Origin: Lanius collurio
Taxonomy: Eukaryota; Chordata; Aves; Passeriformes; Laniidae
Length of the DNA stretch: 64,000 bases
Direction: 5' to 3'
Assembly: GCA_020086605.1 (NCBI GenBank)
Contig: JACBWW010000008.1
Span: forward strand, 27,031,172-27,095,171
The notes below the pieces were generated by a model that searched no databases, was not told the origin of the DNA, and saw only the letters and a program-made list of their open reading frames with translations. The translations under genes were made by a program, and so were the position numbers. Shown in pieces: positions 1 through 56,825 of this stretch (position 1 is the stretch's first letter; each line of letters opens with the position of its first letter).

Positions 1-1180
1 AAAGAAAATAACATGAGAACACTATATAAGGAATTACATTCCATTTTGGCTGGAAAGCAATCTTCAAACCTGTTTGTACTGGCTCATCTTCTTCAAGCTC
101 TCCTAAAGATTTTCTTGCCTTTTCATTTAAGCTATAATACACATTGTAGATGCAGTATCAAGCAGTTTTCCCTCTAATATATATCTATTCCCTTTTTTGC
201 TGCAGCTGCATTGAAACACATATAGGGCACATTAAATGCAGTGGTTTGGCTTCTGAACTGTCCACAGCAGAACGATTTCTCACAATTTTCATATATCCCC
301 AGACACAGCAAAACCCACAACGTAAAATACACAGAGTAATACTGCCCTCCAGCTGATTCCTTTCTGTTACAGCCACAAATATGAATCATTAACACCCCAA
401 CAGTATCTATACTCTGACACGGGCATTTCACCCAGGTGGATTTGCAAGCAACGTGCCACAATTGTCACACACATGACTCTCAAGCTCCCACCTAACAGTC
501 TGAAATACACCCCAGTTACAGCGAGCTACAGCACTGCAATTAATATTTTCACCGCTGCTTCAACACATCAGTTACTGGAGTCTTTTAATTTGCCAGACAA
601 GCAGACACTGAGCATTCCTTGAATGCGTGCTGCCAGGTGTCCTTCCACATCACCCTGGTATGCAAACATGCGGTTAGATATAGCGGTTACACATCTTCCC
701 TAATGCTAGAATGTCTTTGTAACAAATACACAGCTCATTTGTTCTTTCAGACTAAAATTAAGCATCCCTGAAAGTGTATAATAAAAACTTCAGCTAAGAA
801 AGGCCAAGATAATATTACAGAGTATCTCAGAAAAGAAAAAAAGGAATAACAAGCGTCCTTAAAGGGGCAGTGAAGAAACACCCCCTGGTATGCAAATGAA
901 GGGAAAAAAAATCAAAACAACACAAAACAACCAAACCAGAGCCCCAATAATGCTAATGGATGGACGTGGTTCTAAAGTAGGGCAAGACCTGTGGTAATAG
1001 CTTGCAGCACAAGGACGGAAGCTGCAGCACTGCACAGGATACAGAGTGTGAAGGAAGCGCACGCACGCCACGCTCTAGGATGGAGGCAGAGGAGCGCTAG
1101 AATGGGACAATGTGAAAATAAGCATACGGATGACACTGAGTTGGCGAGCCAAACGATGTTTCGCGGGAATGACCCCGGGG
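1..1180. other. AT-rich non-coding flank, probably intron 1 of the minus-strand neighbour
   Basis: No open frame here resembles a known protein and no repeat family was recognised. If the minus-strand first exon proposed at 1927-2030 is right, this stretch lies inside that gene's first intron. A 13-base word, CCTGGTATGCAAA, occurs at 654-666 and again at 884-896; the second copy extends into the POU octamer ATGCAAAT. Confidence 0.4.
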
Positions 1181-2060
1181 TCCGCATGAGAAGGAGAAAG
1201 GGACAATATGGAGGAAGGTGTGGGCGGAAACTAGAGGAAAAAGGGATGTGGGTTGGTGGGTGCCCTCCGGGAGAAGCTGAGCGTGAGGAGACACCGCAGC
1301 GCGGGCAGGGGGCCGGGATCAACCGGGCCAAGGGAAAGCGAGGGAAGGTAAGGAAAGGAAGACGAGCCTGGAACTCCAGGTAGGCGGATCCCAGCCGCCA
1401 TTTTCCTCCCCCATTCCTCTTTTCCATGGCTTGTGTCGCCCCCCGAGAAAAAGACTCGAAACCCGAACAAGGATGGGGGCGAGAGGGTGGGCGGGTGAGA
1501 ACGCCCAAGTATTCCCGGGGCAGGGCGGCAGCGAAGGCAATGCGGGTTACCCGTGGCAGGGCGGAGGAAAAGGACAGCAAGGTAACCAGTGGGCCAGGGG
1601 TCGCCGGCGGGCCGGGTCCGCTCCCGGCGCGGGGGGGGGGGGAGCGCGGCCGGGCGCCATCTTCTCCCTCAATCAGACTCTGTGCCCCCCAACATGGCAG
1701 CTCCCCCACGACAGCAACGGCTTGCTCCTCCGCCCCACAGCGGGGTATCCCTCCCGCTGGGCACCGCGGGCACTCGAGGAGCAAGGGGAAGCCTCGCCTC
1801 GGCTGCCCCGGCTGCGGCTGCCCCGATCGGGCAGGGAGGTGCCGCGGCGGCGGCGGGGCTGTGGGAGGGGGCGCGCGGGACAAAATGGCGGCGTGGCGGG
1901 GGAGCGCGGGGGGACCCGGCACTCACGTCCTGCTCCGCGCGTGGCTCCTCGGCAGCGCGACACAGACGGAACTGACGCGGCTCGGAACGCCCGCCCCGGG
2001 CCGCTCACGTGGGACGGGCGGGGGGCAGCTTTAAAGGGGACGAGTCCCTGTGTCCCTGTC
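1180..2060. promoter_or_regulatory. CpG island, promoter of a minus-strand gene
   Basis: This block is strongly GC- and CpG-rich compared with the AT-rich flanks. It contains YY1-type motifs (AAAATGGCGGC at 1882-1892 and its reverse complement at 1394-1404), a perfect E-box CACGTG at 2006-2011, a TATA-like CTTTAAAG at 2029-2036 and a run of 12 G at 1631-1642. These fit a housekeeping promoter firing leftwards. Long open frames across it are compositional shadows. Island limits are by eye. Confidence 0.65.
1927..2030 (-). other. Putative non-coding first exon of the divergent neighbour (SUB1 by synteny)
   Basis: On the minus strand a good donor, GGAC|GTGAGTGCC, ends an exon at 1927. Upstream on that strand are GC-rich sequence, an E-box and a TATA-like element, so transcription would start near 2000-2030. 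No coding start is visible before the donor, so the exon would be 5' UTR. In other vertebrates SUB1 (PC4) lies divergently upstream of ZFR, which makes SUB1 the first candidate. This is inference: no SUB1 coding exon lies in the window, and the TSS is a guess. Confidence 0.4.
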
Positions 2061-2094
2061 GTCGCTCGTTCCCGCTTCCTGTGAGGGGCGGGGC

Positions 2095-2410
2095 AGGATC
2101 ATAGTGCTGGAAAGGAGGTTTTATAGGATCACAGCAAATCCCGAGTTGGCAGTGACCCACAGGGTACATCGAATCGAACTCCTGGCACTGCACAGGACAC
2201 CCCAAGAGTCACACTATGTGCCTGACAGCGTTGTCCTAACGCTTCTTGGTGCTGTGACCACCTCCCTGAAGAGCTTGTTCTAGTGCCCCCAACCACCTTC
2301 TGAGTGAAAAACCTTTTCCTGGTATACAGTTTAAATCTCCCCGTCGAATCCTGTCACTGGCCACGAGAGTGCTACCTGCCCCTCTGCTTCCCCTGGCGAG
2401 GAAGCTGTAG
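2095..2410 (-). mobile_element. CR1 LINE 3' fragment
   Basis: The left end carries CR1-tail-like ATCATAG words, followed by antisense CR1 text (CCCAAGAGTCACACTATGTG, CCTTTTCCTGGTATACAG, CCTGTCACTGG). It is antisense on the + strand, so the element runs right to left. It abuts an oppositely oriented CR1 fragment at 2413. Confidence 0.75.
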
Positions 2411-2412
2411 GC

Positions 2413-2635
2413 TGTGATGGACATTAGGAAGAACTTCTTCACGGAAACTGTTAGACACTGGAATGAGCTGCCCAGGGGAGTGGTGGAGTCAAGTGTCCCT
2501 GGAGGTGTTGAAGGAAAGACTGGACGTCGCACTTGGTGCCGTGGTCCGCTTGACGTGGTGGTGTTGAGTCGTAAGATGGACTCGGTGCTCTCAGAGGTCT
2601 TTTACAAATTGATTCTGTGGTTCTCTGAAGTCTCC
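2413..2635 (+). mobile_element. CR1 LINE 3' fragment
   Basis: This is typical sense CR1 3'-UTR sequence: GACATTAGGAAGAACTTCTT, then GGAATGAGCTGCCCAGGG, GTGGTGGAGTC and CCCTGGAGGTGTT, with a decayed 3' end near GATTCTGTGGTTCT. With the preceding fragment it forms an opposed pair immediately behind the CpG island. Confidence 0.75.
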
Positions 2636-2995
2636 CTTTAGTCTTCTCCACGCTGAAAAAAAAAACCCTACTATAATTCATAAATAGCAGGGTTTTTTCA
2701 CACGCTTCAGCGATTCCTCGATGCCGCTTGTTGCCGCCCGGGCAGCGGCGTGGGGCGCGGTGTGGCTGCTGCGAAACCGCGGCCCCGCCACACCTGGGGA
2801 GCCGCTCGGGAACCCTTTCTGATGTTCCCCTTCTGCCACCAGATCCCTCTTCCGCCACAGGTGACCCGGGTTTCCTTCTCTCACCGCAGGGCTGTGCAGC
2901 TGGGGACCAGGAAATATCAGAGCACCCGTCCCGCCAGGCGTCTCGGGGCTGGAGCTCCGGGGATGGAAGGTTAAAGCGGTCTCAGCACCTCTTTT
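2636..2995. other. GC-rich stretch preceded by an A/T-flanked hairpin
   Basis: Arms 2660-2674 (AAAAAACCCTACTAT) and 2684-2698 (ATAGCAGGGTTTTTT) are inverted repeats with one mismatch and a 9-base loop. CpG-containing sequence follows to about 2980. No gene is recognised; open frames on both strands look compositional. Confidence 0.35.
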
Positions 2996-5900
2996 AAACA
3001 CTGTCTTTTTAAATAGTGTCCAAGGAAATAAAGAGCTTGAAAACATGCTGTCAGTGTTGCTTTTTTTCTGCAGCGTGTTCGCACGGTGATGCATCCCGAG
3101 CATCCTTCTGAAGAGGAGGACTTGACAAGGTTCGGTTCACCTAAACGAGTTCTGCTTCGGAGACACAGCAAAATGGAAGGGAGGCGAGCAAAGGGCTCTC
3201 TGCCCTCAGGTTTGTAATGGGCAACTTTTAGCAGCCTTTGCAGACTGCAGTAGGCCAGGCATGCTGTCAGACCACAAAGTGGCTTCATATTTTGTCTTCT
3301 GTGTTACCTATTTCAGCCTTTCAGTTTATGATGAGAGTTACTAACATTAAAATACAGTCATAATTCATACAAAACCAACATGACTTGTTCCTATTTGCTG
3401 GTCACGGTTCGCGGCAATGGGTCATGTAGCTGTGTTTTGAGCAGTGACAGTTCTTCAGACAACCAGTACCAGTTTAGTACAGTAGTTTTCTCTTTCCTAC
3501 TAACACTAAACTTACACTTTTGCTACCATGTGAGTGCAAGGTTTTTGTAAAAAGTGCAAGCAAACTGTAAGAGATAGGAAGTGGACTGTAATCCCAATCC
3601 CAGCTTCCAGGTAAAGTTGGTGCAGGCAGTGAGGTAGTGGTTTCATAGTTTCAATAACAAGCACCTATTAATAAAGTGTTTAAAATCAAAAGTCTTTAGC
3701 TTTTTTAAATTGCAAATATCTCTCTTTGTTGATATGGGCCAGAAGGGCAAACATCATGTTTAATAATTCCCTCAATTCAGCATGAGCAGCTGCAAGTCCT
3801 AAGCAGTGTTTCTAAAAAAGTACTTAAAAGAGGTGGACAATGAGGGGATCCATTAGGTCCTTAAAGCCCTCATCATGAAGTAAACTGGCTTTTGGTGTGA
3901 GAAGTGACTTTCACTTCTTCACCTTAAGAGCAGGAAAACAGGAAGGAAATACCAGAAATAGGAAGTGTACTCATCTAAATAATCCTTGGTAACCTGGAGT
4001 TTTGCAGTGTCATGTAGGTAGCAGAATGAAAAGAAAAATATAAAAATATATAATTCTTACTACATGTCTGATCTTTGGAAGATAAAAATATGGTTGTTTA
4101 TACAAGAATCAAAGCACAGTAAATCATATGCAGGCAATACAGTAATTATCACCACTGCACAAACACCAGGCTTGTCAAGCCACGGAATTGTGGAAGATGA
4201 ACAGATGGTATTATAATAATGCTTAATTCCAACAACAACAAAAAAATTACTATTCCACACAAGATCACTTCCAAATATGTAATATTAATCTGTAAAATAA
4301 CGTAGTTACTCTTTCCAACTAATTTTCACTAAGTTTTCATATTAGAAGCATAACGAGAGTTCAGGTGTTTGTAATCCCTGTATGCTTTGCTCTTTTACAG
4401 TCCAACAATTGGTACACAAATAGTGTTCAGGTTTTAATCAAATCATCAAGGAATTGTTTATTAAAATCAACAATTCTTTATACATTTTTAATCAAGTCTT
4501 TCAGCCTTGACGTAAGTCAAACTGACTAAAACAAACATTTTATGCTGGCTCTTAATGGGTTAGTTTCTCCCACCTGCAGCATTTCCTCCAAAGCAAGCAC
4601 CAAGTTTATTTTTACAACTGAATTCCTAAAGTACAGGTCAGTGAGGGTAAAGGAAGGTTTGCTGCAACTGGGGATTTCATGTTCTGCTTTTAGTAATGAT
4701 ACATTTCTTTGAGAAATATTCTGGTCATTGAGCATAGTGGCTGTTAGAGCTTTTGGTGAATTACTCTCACTGTATTCTATTTTATTTAGAAAAGAAGAAA
4801 GACATTACTAAGAAAAAAATCCTAGCGTTAGAACAGTGGGAAAGGAGCCATAATTCTTCCAAGGTAAATCTCTGTTGTTACTTTCTGAGTGAGTCATCTA
4901 TCCCCCCAAGGGGTATAGTTCACTTTCTAAGCTCTTAAAATAGACTTTTGTAATGGGTTTGTTCCTTCATCAGACACTTTCCTTCTGTGGCTGCCTTAAA
5001 AGGGCTTAAATTCTTCTAGTTACTGCCTGATTGCCTCATTTCATATCCCACATGTCTTTGGCAGAGAAGAATGTTGAAGCATTGCTTTTTTCTTCAGTAA
5101 CAGATTTTGCCATGCAGATTTGAATGGGAATGCTGAAAAATACATGCTCGTGCTTCTGATTACATAGCAATTACTAACTGCAAAGGATGACTTCTCTGCT
5201 TAGAAATAATAGAGCTAGTAGGAAAAGCATTTTGGGGCAAACCTAAAGTAGGACAGCTTTTAAAGCTTTGGTGTTATGTGCTCACTAGTTTAAAAGGTGG
5301 AAGAACAAATCTGCAGTGAAAGGGGAGGTTAGCTTATAATATTGACAGTGGTTTCATGAAAGTGTCAGGGAAGAAAGAGTAAGGGATGCTACCACTAGGG
5401 TTTTGCTTGTGGGACTGGAACTGGTTTGTTTCTCATGTGTATCATGTAATTTGAGTTTGCATGAATACTTGCATGACTTTCTATTATGTTTGGGAAGTGG
5501 GTTTTTTTATGTTGCAATTTAGTAACCTAAACTGTAATAACTTCCATCTGTGGTTTAATAAATTGCTTTTAAATGTTTTAATATGTCTGTTGCTATGGTC
5601 ACTGTACATTGTTTAAACCCTGTTGTTAAAAGCAACACTTTCTTGCTTTAATCGCTCGAAAATGGGGGATCTTTACTGCTTTAAAAGTGTAATTTCACTT
5701 TAAAATAAGGTTCATAAGCTGGTAAATGTCTTCTCTCTCTAGCTACCTGAAATAATTTCCAGCTGAGAAGATATCACTGGACTCCATATGCTGATTGTAA
5801 ATCTTCTTCTATCTAGAGCATTTACAAAGAGAGCACTAAGTATTAAATTACCTTTTCAGGAAATAAAAGAGTAGCTTTTGTTAACACGGTCTGTGCTGTG

Positions 5901-7239
5901 TTGGAAAGTTTTAACCTTCTGCTGCGTGGCCCTGCCCTCTGGTGGGCAGGCAAAGGCTGGCTGAGAGCCTGCTTTTACGTAAACTGGAAGGTTGCCTCCC
6001 TGAAATCTTACCTAATCTTACTTAGCAAATCTTGAGATTTAAAAACATTCCGTTTTCCGCATTGTGTTTCAGTCACAGTTTTGCAGTCTTGTGGCAGCAG
6101 CAGTGACATTATGCCATGCATCTTGGGACATTAAAGTAAAATAGTAGGACTGATGATACTTGCATATTATTATCGTATTTTCTTCTTCTCACCATATTTT
6201 GGAGATCTCATACACTTGAAATGAAGGTCAAAAATGTGTTTTTCTGAATGCTAGCTTGCTTGCCATTTTTATCTGTCATATTTTTAGAGTCTTTGAACTT
6301 TGCACAAATGGAATATCTGTTGTGTTTAATTCCAAATTAAAGATTCATGTTCCAGCATATATTTTTATGCTGGAACTTCTTGGCTGTTCTTCTGTAATCT
6401 TAACAGGATCAGGGACAGAGGAGTTTCTTTTTCCTGTTTAAAAAATACTTTTTCTGTGTTTCATTAAAGTTTTTCTGTCTTTCTCCCTCTGCCACGACTT
6501 GCACTTTACCATTCCATGTATTTTCCTTCCAGTTAAAGATACAGAAATCAGTGAAGGTCAAATGCCCTTAAGGATCTAATCTGTATTTATTACTGTTTCA
6601 TTTTGAAGCAATCTGATACATGTCTTAAGGAGATACAATCTTGTTTTATAACCCACTGAGGTTTTTTAAGTATAGACCATGAATCTGATCCTGCAAGCTA
6701 GTAGTAGCATAAATAGATGTTATGTAATGGTTCACAAAGTCACCAGGAAGCATCAGGTTCTTATTAGGAAACTGCTGAGGGAAAGACTTGTATAGTACTA
6801 GTGGTTTGGGGTTTTTTTTCCCCAAGGAAAAAGGAAACCTTGATTTTTTTTTTTAAAGTCACATTTAGAAAGTATGACTTCTCATAAATTATGTTGTAGT
6901 TTTTTTTAATTGATATATGCACTAGAAACTCAAAATGTAAAATTCACACAAAAAAGTAATCTAAAACTTCTGAAATTGCAGCTGAATTGGAGTGCCAGAT
7001 GGGAGCTTTTGCTCATAAATATGCAGGGTTGAAATCACAATATAAAGGGTGTAGTATTTGAACTTAGAAATCACTTGGATGAAGAAAAATTATGAAACTG
7101 AAGTCAAAAATCTCAGTTATGAGTAAGAAAGCCTTGGAGGACTTTATGGGTTTTTTATGGAGACACAGTTGGTAAATATTCCAAGTTTATTTGGAATATT
7201 ATAATATAATATGTATCAATAGTAGTATGTATTAATAAT
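2996..7239. other. Intergenic sequence with nothing recognised
   Basis: AT-rich single-copy-looking DNA between the CpG island to the left and ZFR. Open frames are all short (under about 70 codons) and unlike known proteins. No CR1, LTR, tandem array or RNA gene was identified by eye. Confidence 0.5.
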
Positions 7240-7735
7240 GTAGATACATGTCCATGGAAAGAGTCCACAGGACGATCACTGAGTTGATCAGAGGGATGGA
7301 GCACTGCTCCTGTGAGGAAAGGATGAGAGAATTGGGTTTGTTCAGCCTGGAGCAGAGAAAGCTTTGGGATGACCTAATTGAGGCCTTCCAGTACTCGAAG
7401 GGAGCCTACAGGAACGATGGAGAGAGACTATTTACAAGAGCCTGGAGTGACAGGACAAGGGGCAATGGATCAAAACGTAAAGAGAGTGTGATTAGATGAG
7501 GTATTGGGAAGATATTCTTTACTGTGAGGGTGGTAAGACACTGGCACAGGCTGCCCAGAGAAGCTGTGGATGCCCCATCCCTGCAAGCACTCAATGCCAG
7601 TCTGGATGGGGCTCTGAGCAACCTGGACTAGTGATAGGTGTTCTTGTCTATGGCAGGAATGGGAGTAGGAATTTGGTGATCTTTAAAGTCCCTTCCAACC
7701 CCAGCCAATCTGATTCTGTCATTCTATGAAGTTTA
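7240..7735 (+). mobile_element. CR1 LINE 3' region
   Basis: Sense CR1 sequence: TGTTCAGCCTGGAGCAGAGAA, GACCTAATTGAGGCCTTCCA, CTGCCCAGAGAAGCTGTGGA, CTTCCAACCCCAGCC, ending in ATTCTGTCATTCTATGA, the diagnostic octamer-type tail. It is 5'-truncated, as most CR1s are. Open frames inside it are not genes. Confidence 0.9.
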
Positions 7736-8989
7736 CCTCATAAATGAATAGCAATGGCAGGCCTCCCTCCTTTGAAAACACGGCTTTAGTGGTGCAGTGA
7801 TGAAAGGTGTGTGAACATCTATGTGTATATAGATGCTTATATTTTTAATGGAATGTGTACTGAATATTGTCTATCAGTATGTTGGAAGACTTATAACTGA
7901 AAAAACTTGGAAGACAGTGGAACAAAAAAAACTTCTGTTGTCTTCTTGTCCAAACATCAGGATCCAGTGGTCTAATTATGAAATATTTTCATTAAAAATA
8001 AGGCTGTAAATATCTCTATCAATTATATATCTCTTGTATAATTTACATATCCTGAGTCAATTGAGGTTTTCATGGTAGAGGCTGTATCCTCTAAATTTTT
8101 CTACAGAAGGTTTCTGTCGAATCCTCAAATACTGTCACACAGAACTTTGGAGTAAGGCTTTTCTAATCTCTAGCAATTAAATGTCTTTACCCAGTAGCCA
8201 CTTTCTTTCCCAGGAAAGCACTTTGGGTAGAACCTAGCAGATTCCTTTTACTATTGTGCTTGATTAGGATAGTAATGAACAGGAGCTACAGTAATATTCA
8301 GTTCCTGTGCAAAATTAATAATATTGACAAACTAATTATGTCCAGTGAATTGGCATTGGAAGCAGTTGTGCTTCATATGCAGCTGCAATAATGTTAACTT
8401 TAGATGAGAAAGTACTTTCCTCTTCTCATTTTATGAACAATAATATCTTTGCAGGCTAATTGCCTATGATCACAGCTACTGTGGGATATGGGAACCCCCT
8501 GCCTTTATGAGGATTGCAGCAGGACATCCCAAACAGGTGTATTTTGAATAGGCTTGTCTTACAGTAAACAAATATTTCCAAAATTAACGTTTTACTTAAT
8601 CCAGAAATGTTTTATAAGCCTTGATTAGTTTAGGAATAATGCACACTGTGGCACAGACAAAATACATAAATGGGATTAAAGTATTTAAGCATTCAAGTTT
8701 TGTTTTGTTCAGAGTTTTGGGGGACATCTGATGCTCAGAGGGCAGGATTTGCAGGAAGGTCGGGCAGAGCCATGGGGAAAGGACACTCATTCAGTGCCTT
8801 TGGTCGGGAGGTCACTGGACTGGCCACAATGTGCTGCCCAGCGCTTTACAGGAGTGGTCTGACTGCTGGCTTCTGGAAAGGCCACATGAATGGGCCCTGT
8901 GTGGGTGAGGCTGTACCACTGTCGCATGTGCAATAAGCACGTAGGAGCTACGGCGGGATTCTACATGTCATATATCCATACGTATGTGT
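7736..8989. other. Intergenic sequence upstream of the ZFR promoter
   Basis: AT-rich, becoming mixed after 8700. No coding similarity, repeat or RNA gene was recognised. The region ends where CpG density rises sharply at about 9005. Confidence 0.45.
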
Positions 8990-9041
8990 GTGTACATTCT
9001 ATAGGCTGCCCCGAGCGCGGCTCCCCATGGCCGGCGAACGG

Positions 9042-9092
9042 CACTACAGCTCCCAGCGGCCCCCGCGCACATCCCGCGCCTGCGCACACGGA
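9042..9092 (+). promoter_or_regulatory. Promoter module copy 1: ZNF143-like plus NRF1-like sites
   Basis: ACTACAGCTCCCAG at 9043-9056 matches the known ZNF143/SBS core ACTACAnnTCCCAG. TGCGCACACG at 9081-9090 resembles the NRF1 site. The same 51-bp layout recurs 105 bases downstream. Site assignment rests on motif match only. Confidence 0.55.
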
Positions 9093-9146
9093 ACGCTGCG
9101 GCGGATGCGGCTCTCAGTTCATCGGGCCCGAGCCCTGCCACGGCCG

Positions 9147-9197
9147 GACTACATTTCCTAGCGGCCCCTGCGCACATCCCGCGCCTGCGCACGCGGA
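9147..9197 (+). promoter_or_regulatory. Promoter module copy 2: degenerate ZNF143-like plus NRF1-like sites
   Basis: ACTACATTTCCTAG at 9148-9161 departs from the ZNF143 core (TCCTAG for TCCCAG). The NRF1-like part TGCGCACGCG at 9186-9195 is better than in copy 1. Between the two sites the copies share GCGCACATCCCGCGCC exactly. Confidence 0.5.
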
Positions 9198-9234
9198 GCC
9201 GGCCCGGCCGCACTCCGCCGTTGTCGCCGTTGGT

Positions 9235-9292
9235 GGGTGGGTGGGGGAAGGGAGCGAGCGGGAGGAGGAGGAGGAGGAGGGAGGGGGGGGAG
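9235..9292 (+). promoter_or_regulatory. G-quadruplex-prone tract in the ZFR 5' UTR or core promoter
   Basis: Four G-runs in short spacing (GGGTGGGTGGGGGAAGGG, 9235-9252) satisfy the canonical intramolecular G4 pattern. They are followed by purine-only GGA repeats and a run of eight G to about 9292. Whether it is transcribed depends on the TSS. Confidence 0.5.
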
Positions 9293-9334
9293 AGTTGAGA
9301 GTTCACCCGCCGCCGTCGCTGCCAGGCCGGACTC

Positions 9335-55789
<46,455 letters not shown>

Positions 55790-56825
55790 AAATGTTTGTT
55801 ATCATTGCTAAGATTGATGGTAATGAAAAGTCCATTTGTTGCCTTGCTTTTACTTCATTCATAATGATGTCTGTTTAAAACATCCAAAACCAGCTTATGA
55901 ATTAGATTTGGAAGAGAAAAACCTAGCTCTTCTGTGAGATTCCGAATATTTTAATTGGATGTACTGTACCAGACAAATTATGGATGGAAAGACTGCAAAT
56001 GGAAACTGTTGTCATAGGAAAAAATAGTTTTCCCTCACTGCATCTTCTTTAAATGTGTTGCTGATTTTAGTATATTTTCTTCTTTTTTTTTGTCTTTTTT
56101 ATTAACAAGTGCATTGTCTTCCTATCTTGACTGTATTTAATGCAGCATTTGTGCTTCTGTTGCTATGTGTATTTTGACTTTTTATTTAGAAATATTTTTG
56201 TTTGCCTTTGACACTAGTTGTATGAGTTACTTTGTGTTAGGTAGTAAAACTGTTCCCCTCCCAATTAATATTTTACAGATTTTTTTTTCTTTTTTTGTAA
56301 AGTGAGACTGCAGGATCATGTTTTTTTCTAAATGTGAAGGGGTTACAACAAACACATAATTGTCCTGCCATTTGAGTGCTCAGAATTAAATGTTTTTGCC
56401 AATCTTGTGGCATTTGTCTCCTTAGTGTGATATAACGGTGTAATTAAGACAAATTTGTGTTAATCTAATAGAGTTTGCTGTTAGTTGTGCATTAGCAGTA
56501 TAAAAGCTAATATATACAGTATGGTCTTGCAACAGTTTTAAAGCCGCTGCATAATTGATCAAAGATTTGCATGATGGTTTTTTGGTTTTTTTTATAGAAG
56601 GGCTTTTAAAACTATTATCTTAGGTTAAATGCATAGGTATTTGTATGATTGACTTCGTGACATAGCAAGGCCAAAAAATAACTTTCTGAATTTCTTTTCT
56701 CAGCAAGCAAAGGTGGGCATTTTCCATTTAGACAAAGTTAGTCATTCTTTTTAGTCAACTTTGTCAATATGGTATTAATGCCTCTCAGCCCTTAAAATAA
56801 ATGTTTGTCATATCAGTGCCTGTGA
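55790..56825 (+). other. ZFR: ZFR 3' UTR
   Basis: AT-rich sequence with T-rich runs follows the stop. An ATTAAA variant lies at 56385-56390 and a canonical AATAAA at 56796-56801, with GT-rich sequence downstream. A 1.0-kb 3' UTR is therefore likely, with possible shorter or longer forms. Confidence 0.65.
56796..56801 (+). terminator. Probable main polyadenylation signal of ZFR
   Basis: AATAAA, followed 15-30 bases later by TGTCATATCAGTGCCTGTG and then T-rich sequence. Another AATAAA at 57092-57097 could serve a longer form. Confidence 0.6.

Larger units (their letters stand above)
9005..9334 (+). promoter_or_regulatory. ZFR: ZFR CpG-island promoter and 5' UTR
   Basis: This is a TATA-less, CpG-dense block directly 5' of the ZFR start codon. 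It holds two 51-bp copies of one module at 9042-9092 and 9147-9197. Each has an ACTACA-type ZNF143 (Staf) half followed 25 bases later by an NRF1-like TGCGCACRCG. A G-rich tract follows at 9235-9292. No ATG lies between 9198 and the start at 9335, so no upstream ORF is evident in a short 5' UTR. The TSS is not determinable from sequence; it probably lies between about 9100 and 9250. Confidence 0.7.

Noticed and set aside
972..1922. 316-codon minus-strand open frame, and overlapping plus-strand frames to 2084
   Set aside because: They lie in a CpG island where stop codons are rare. The predicted proteins are Pro/Arg/Gly/Ala-rich with no recognisable domain, and several frames on both strands are open at once.
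1..1926. SUB1 coding exons on the minus strand
   Set aside because: Looked for the Ser-rich N terminus and DNA-binding domain; none found. Only a putative untranslated exon remains.
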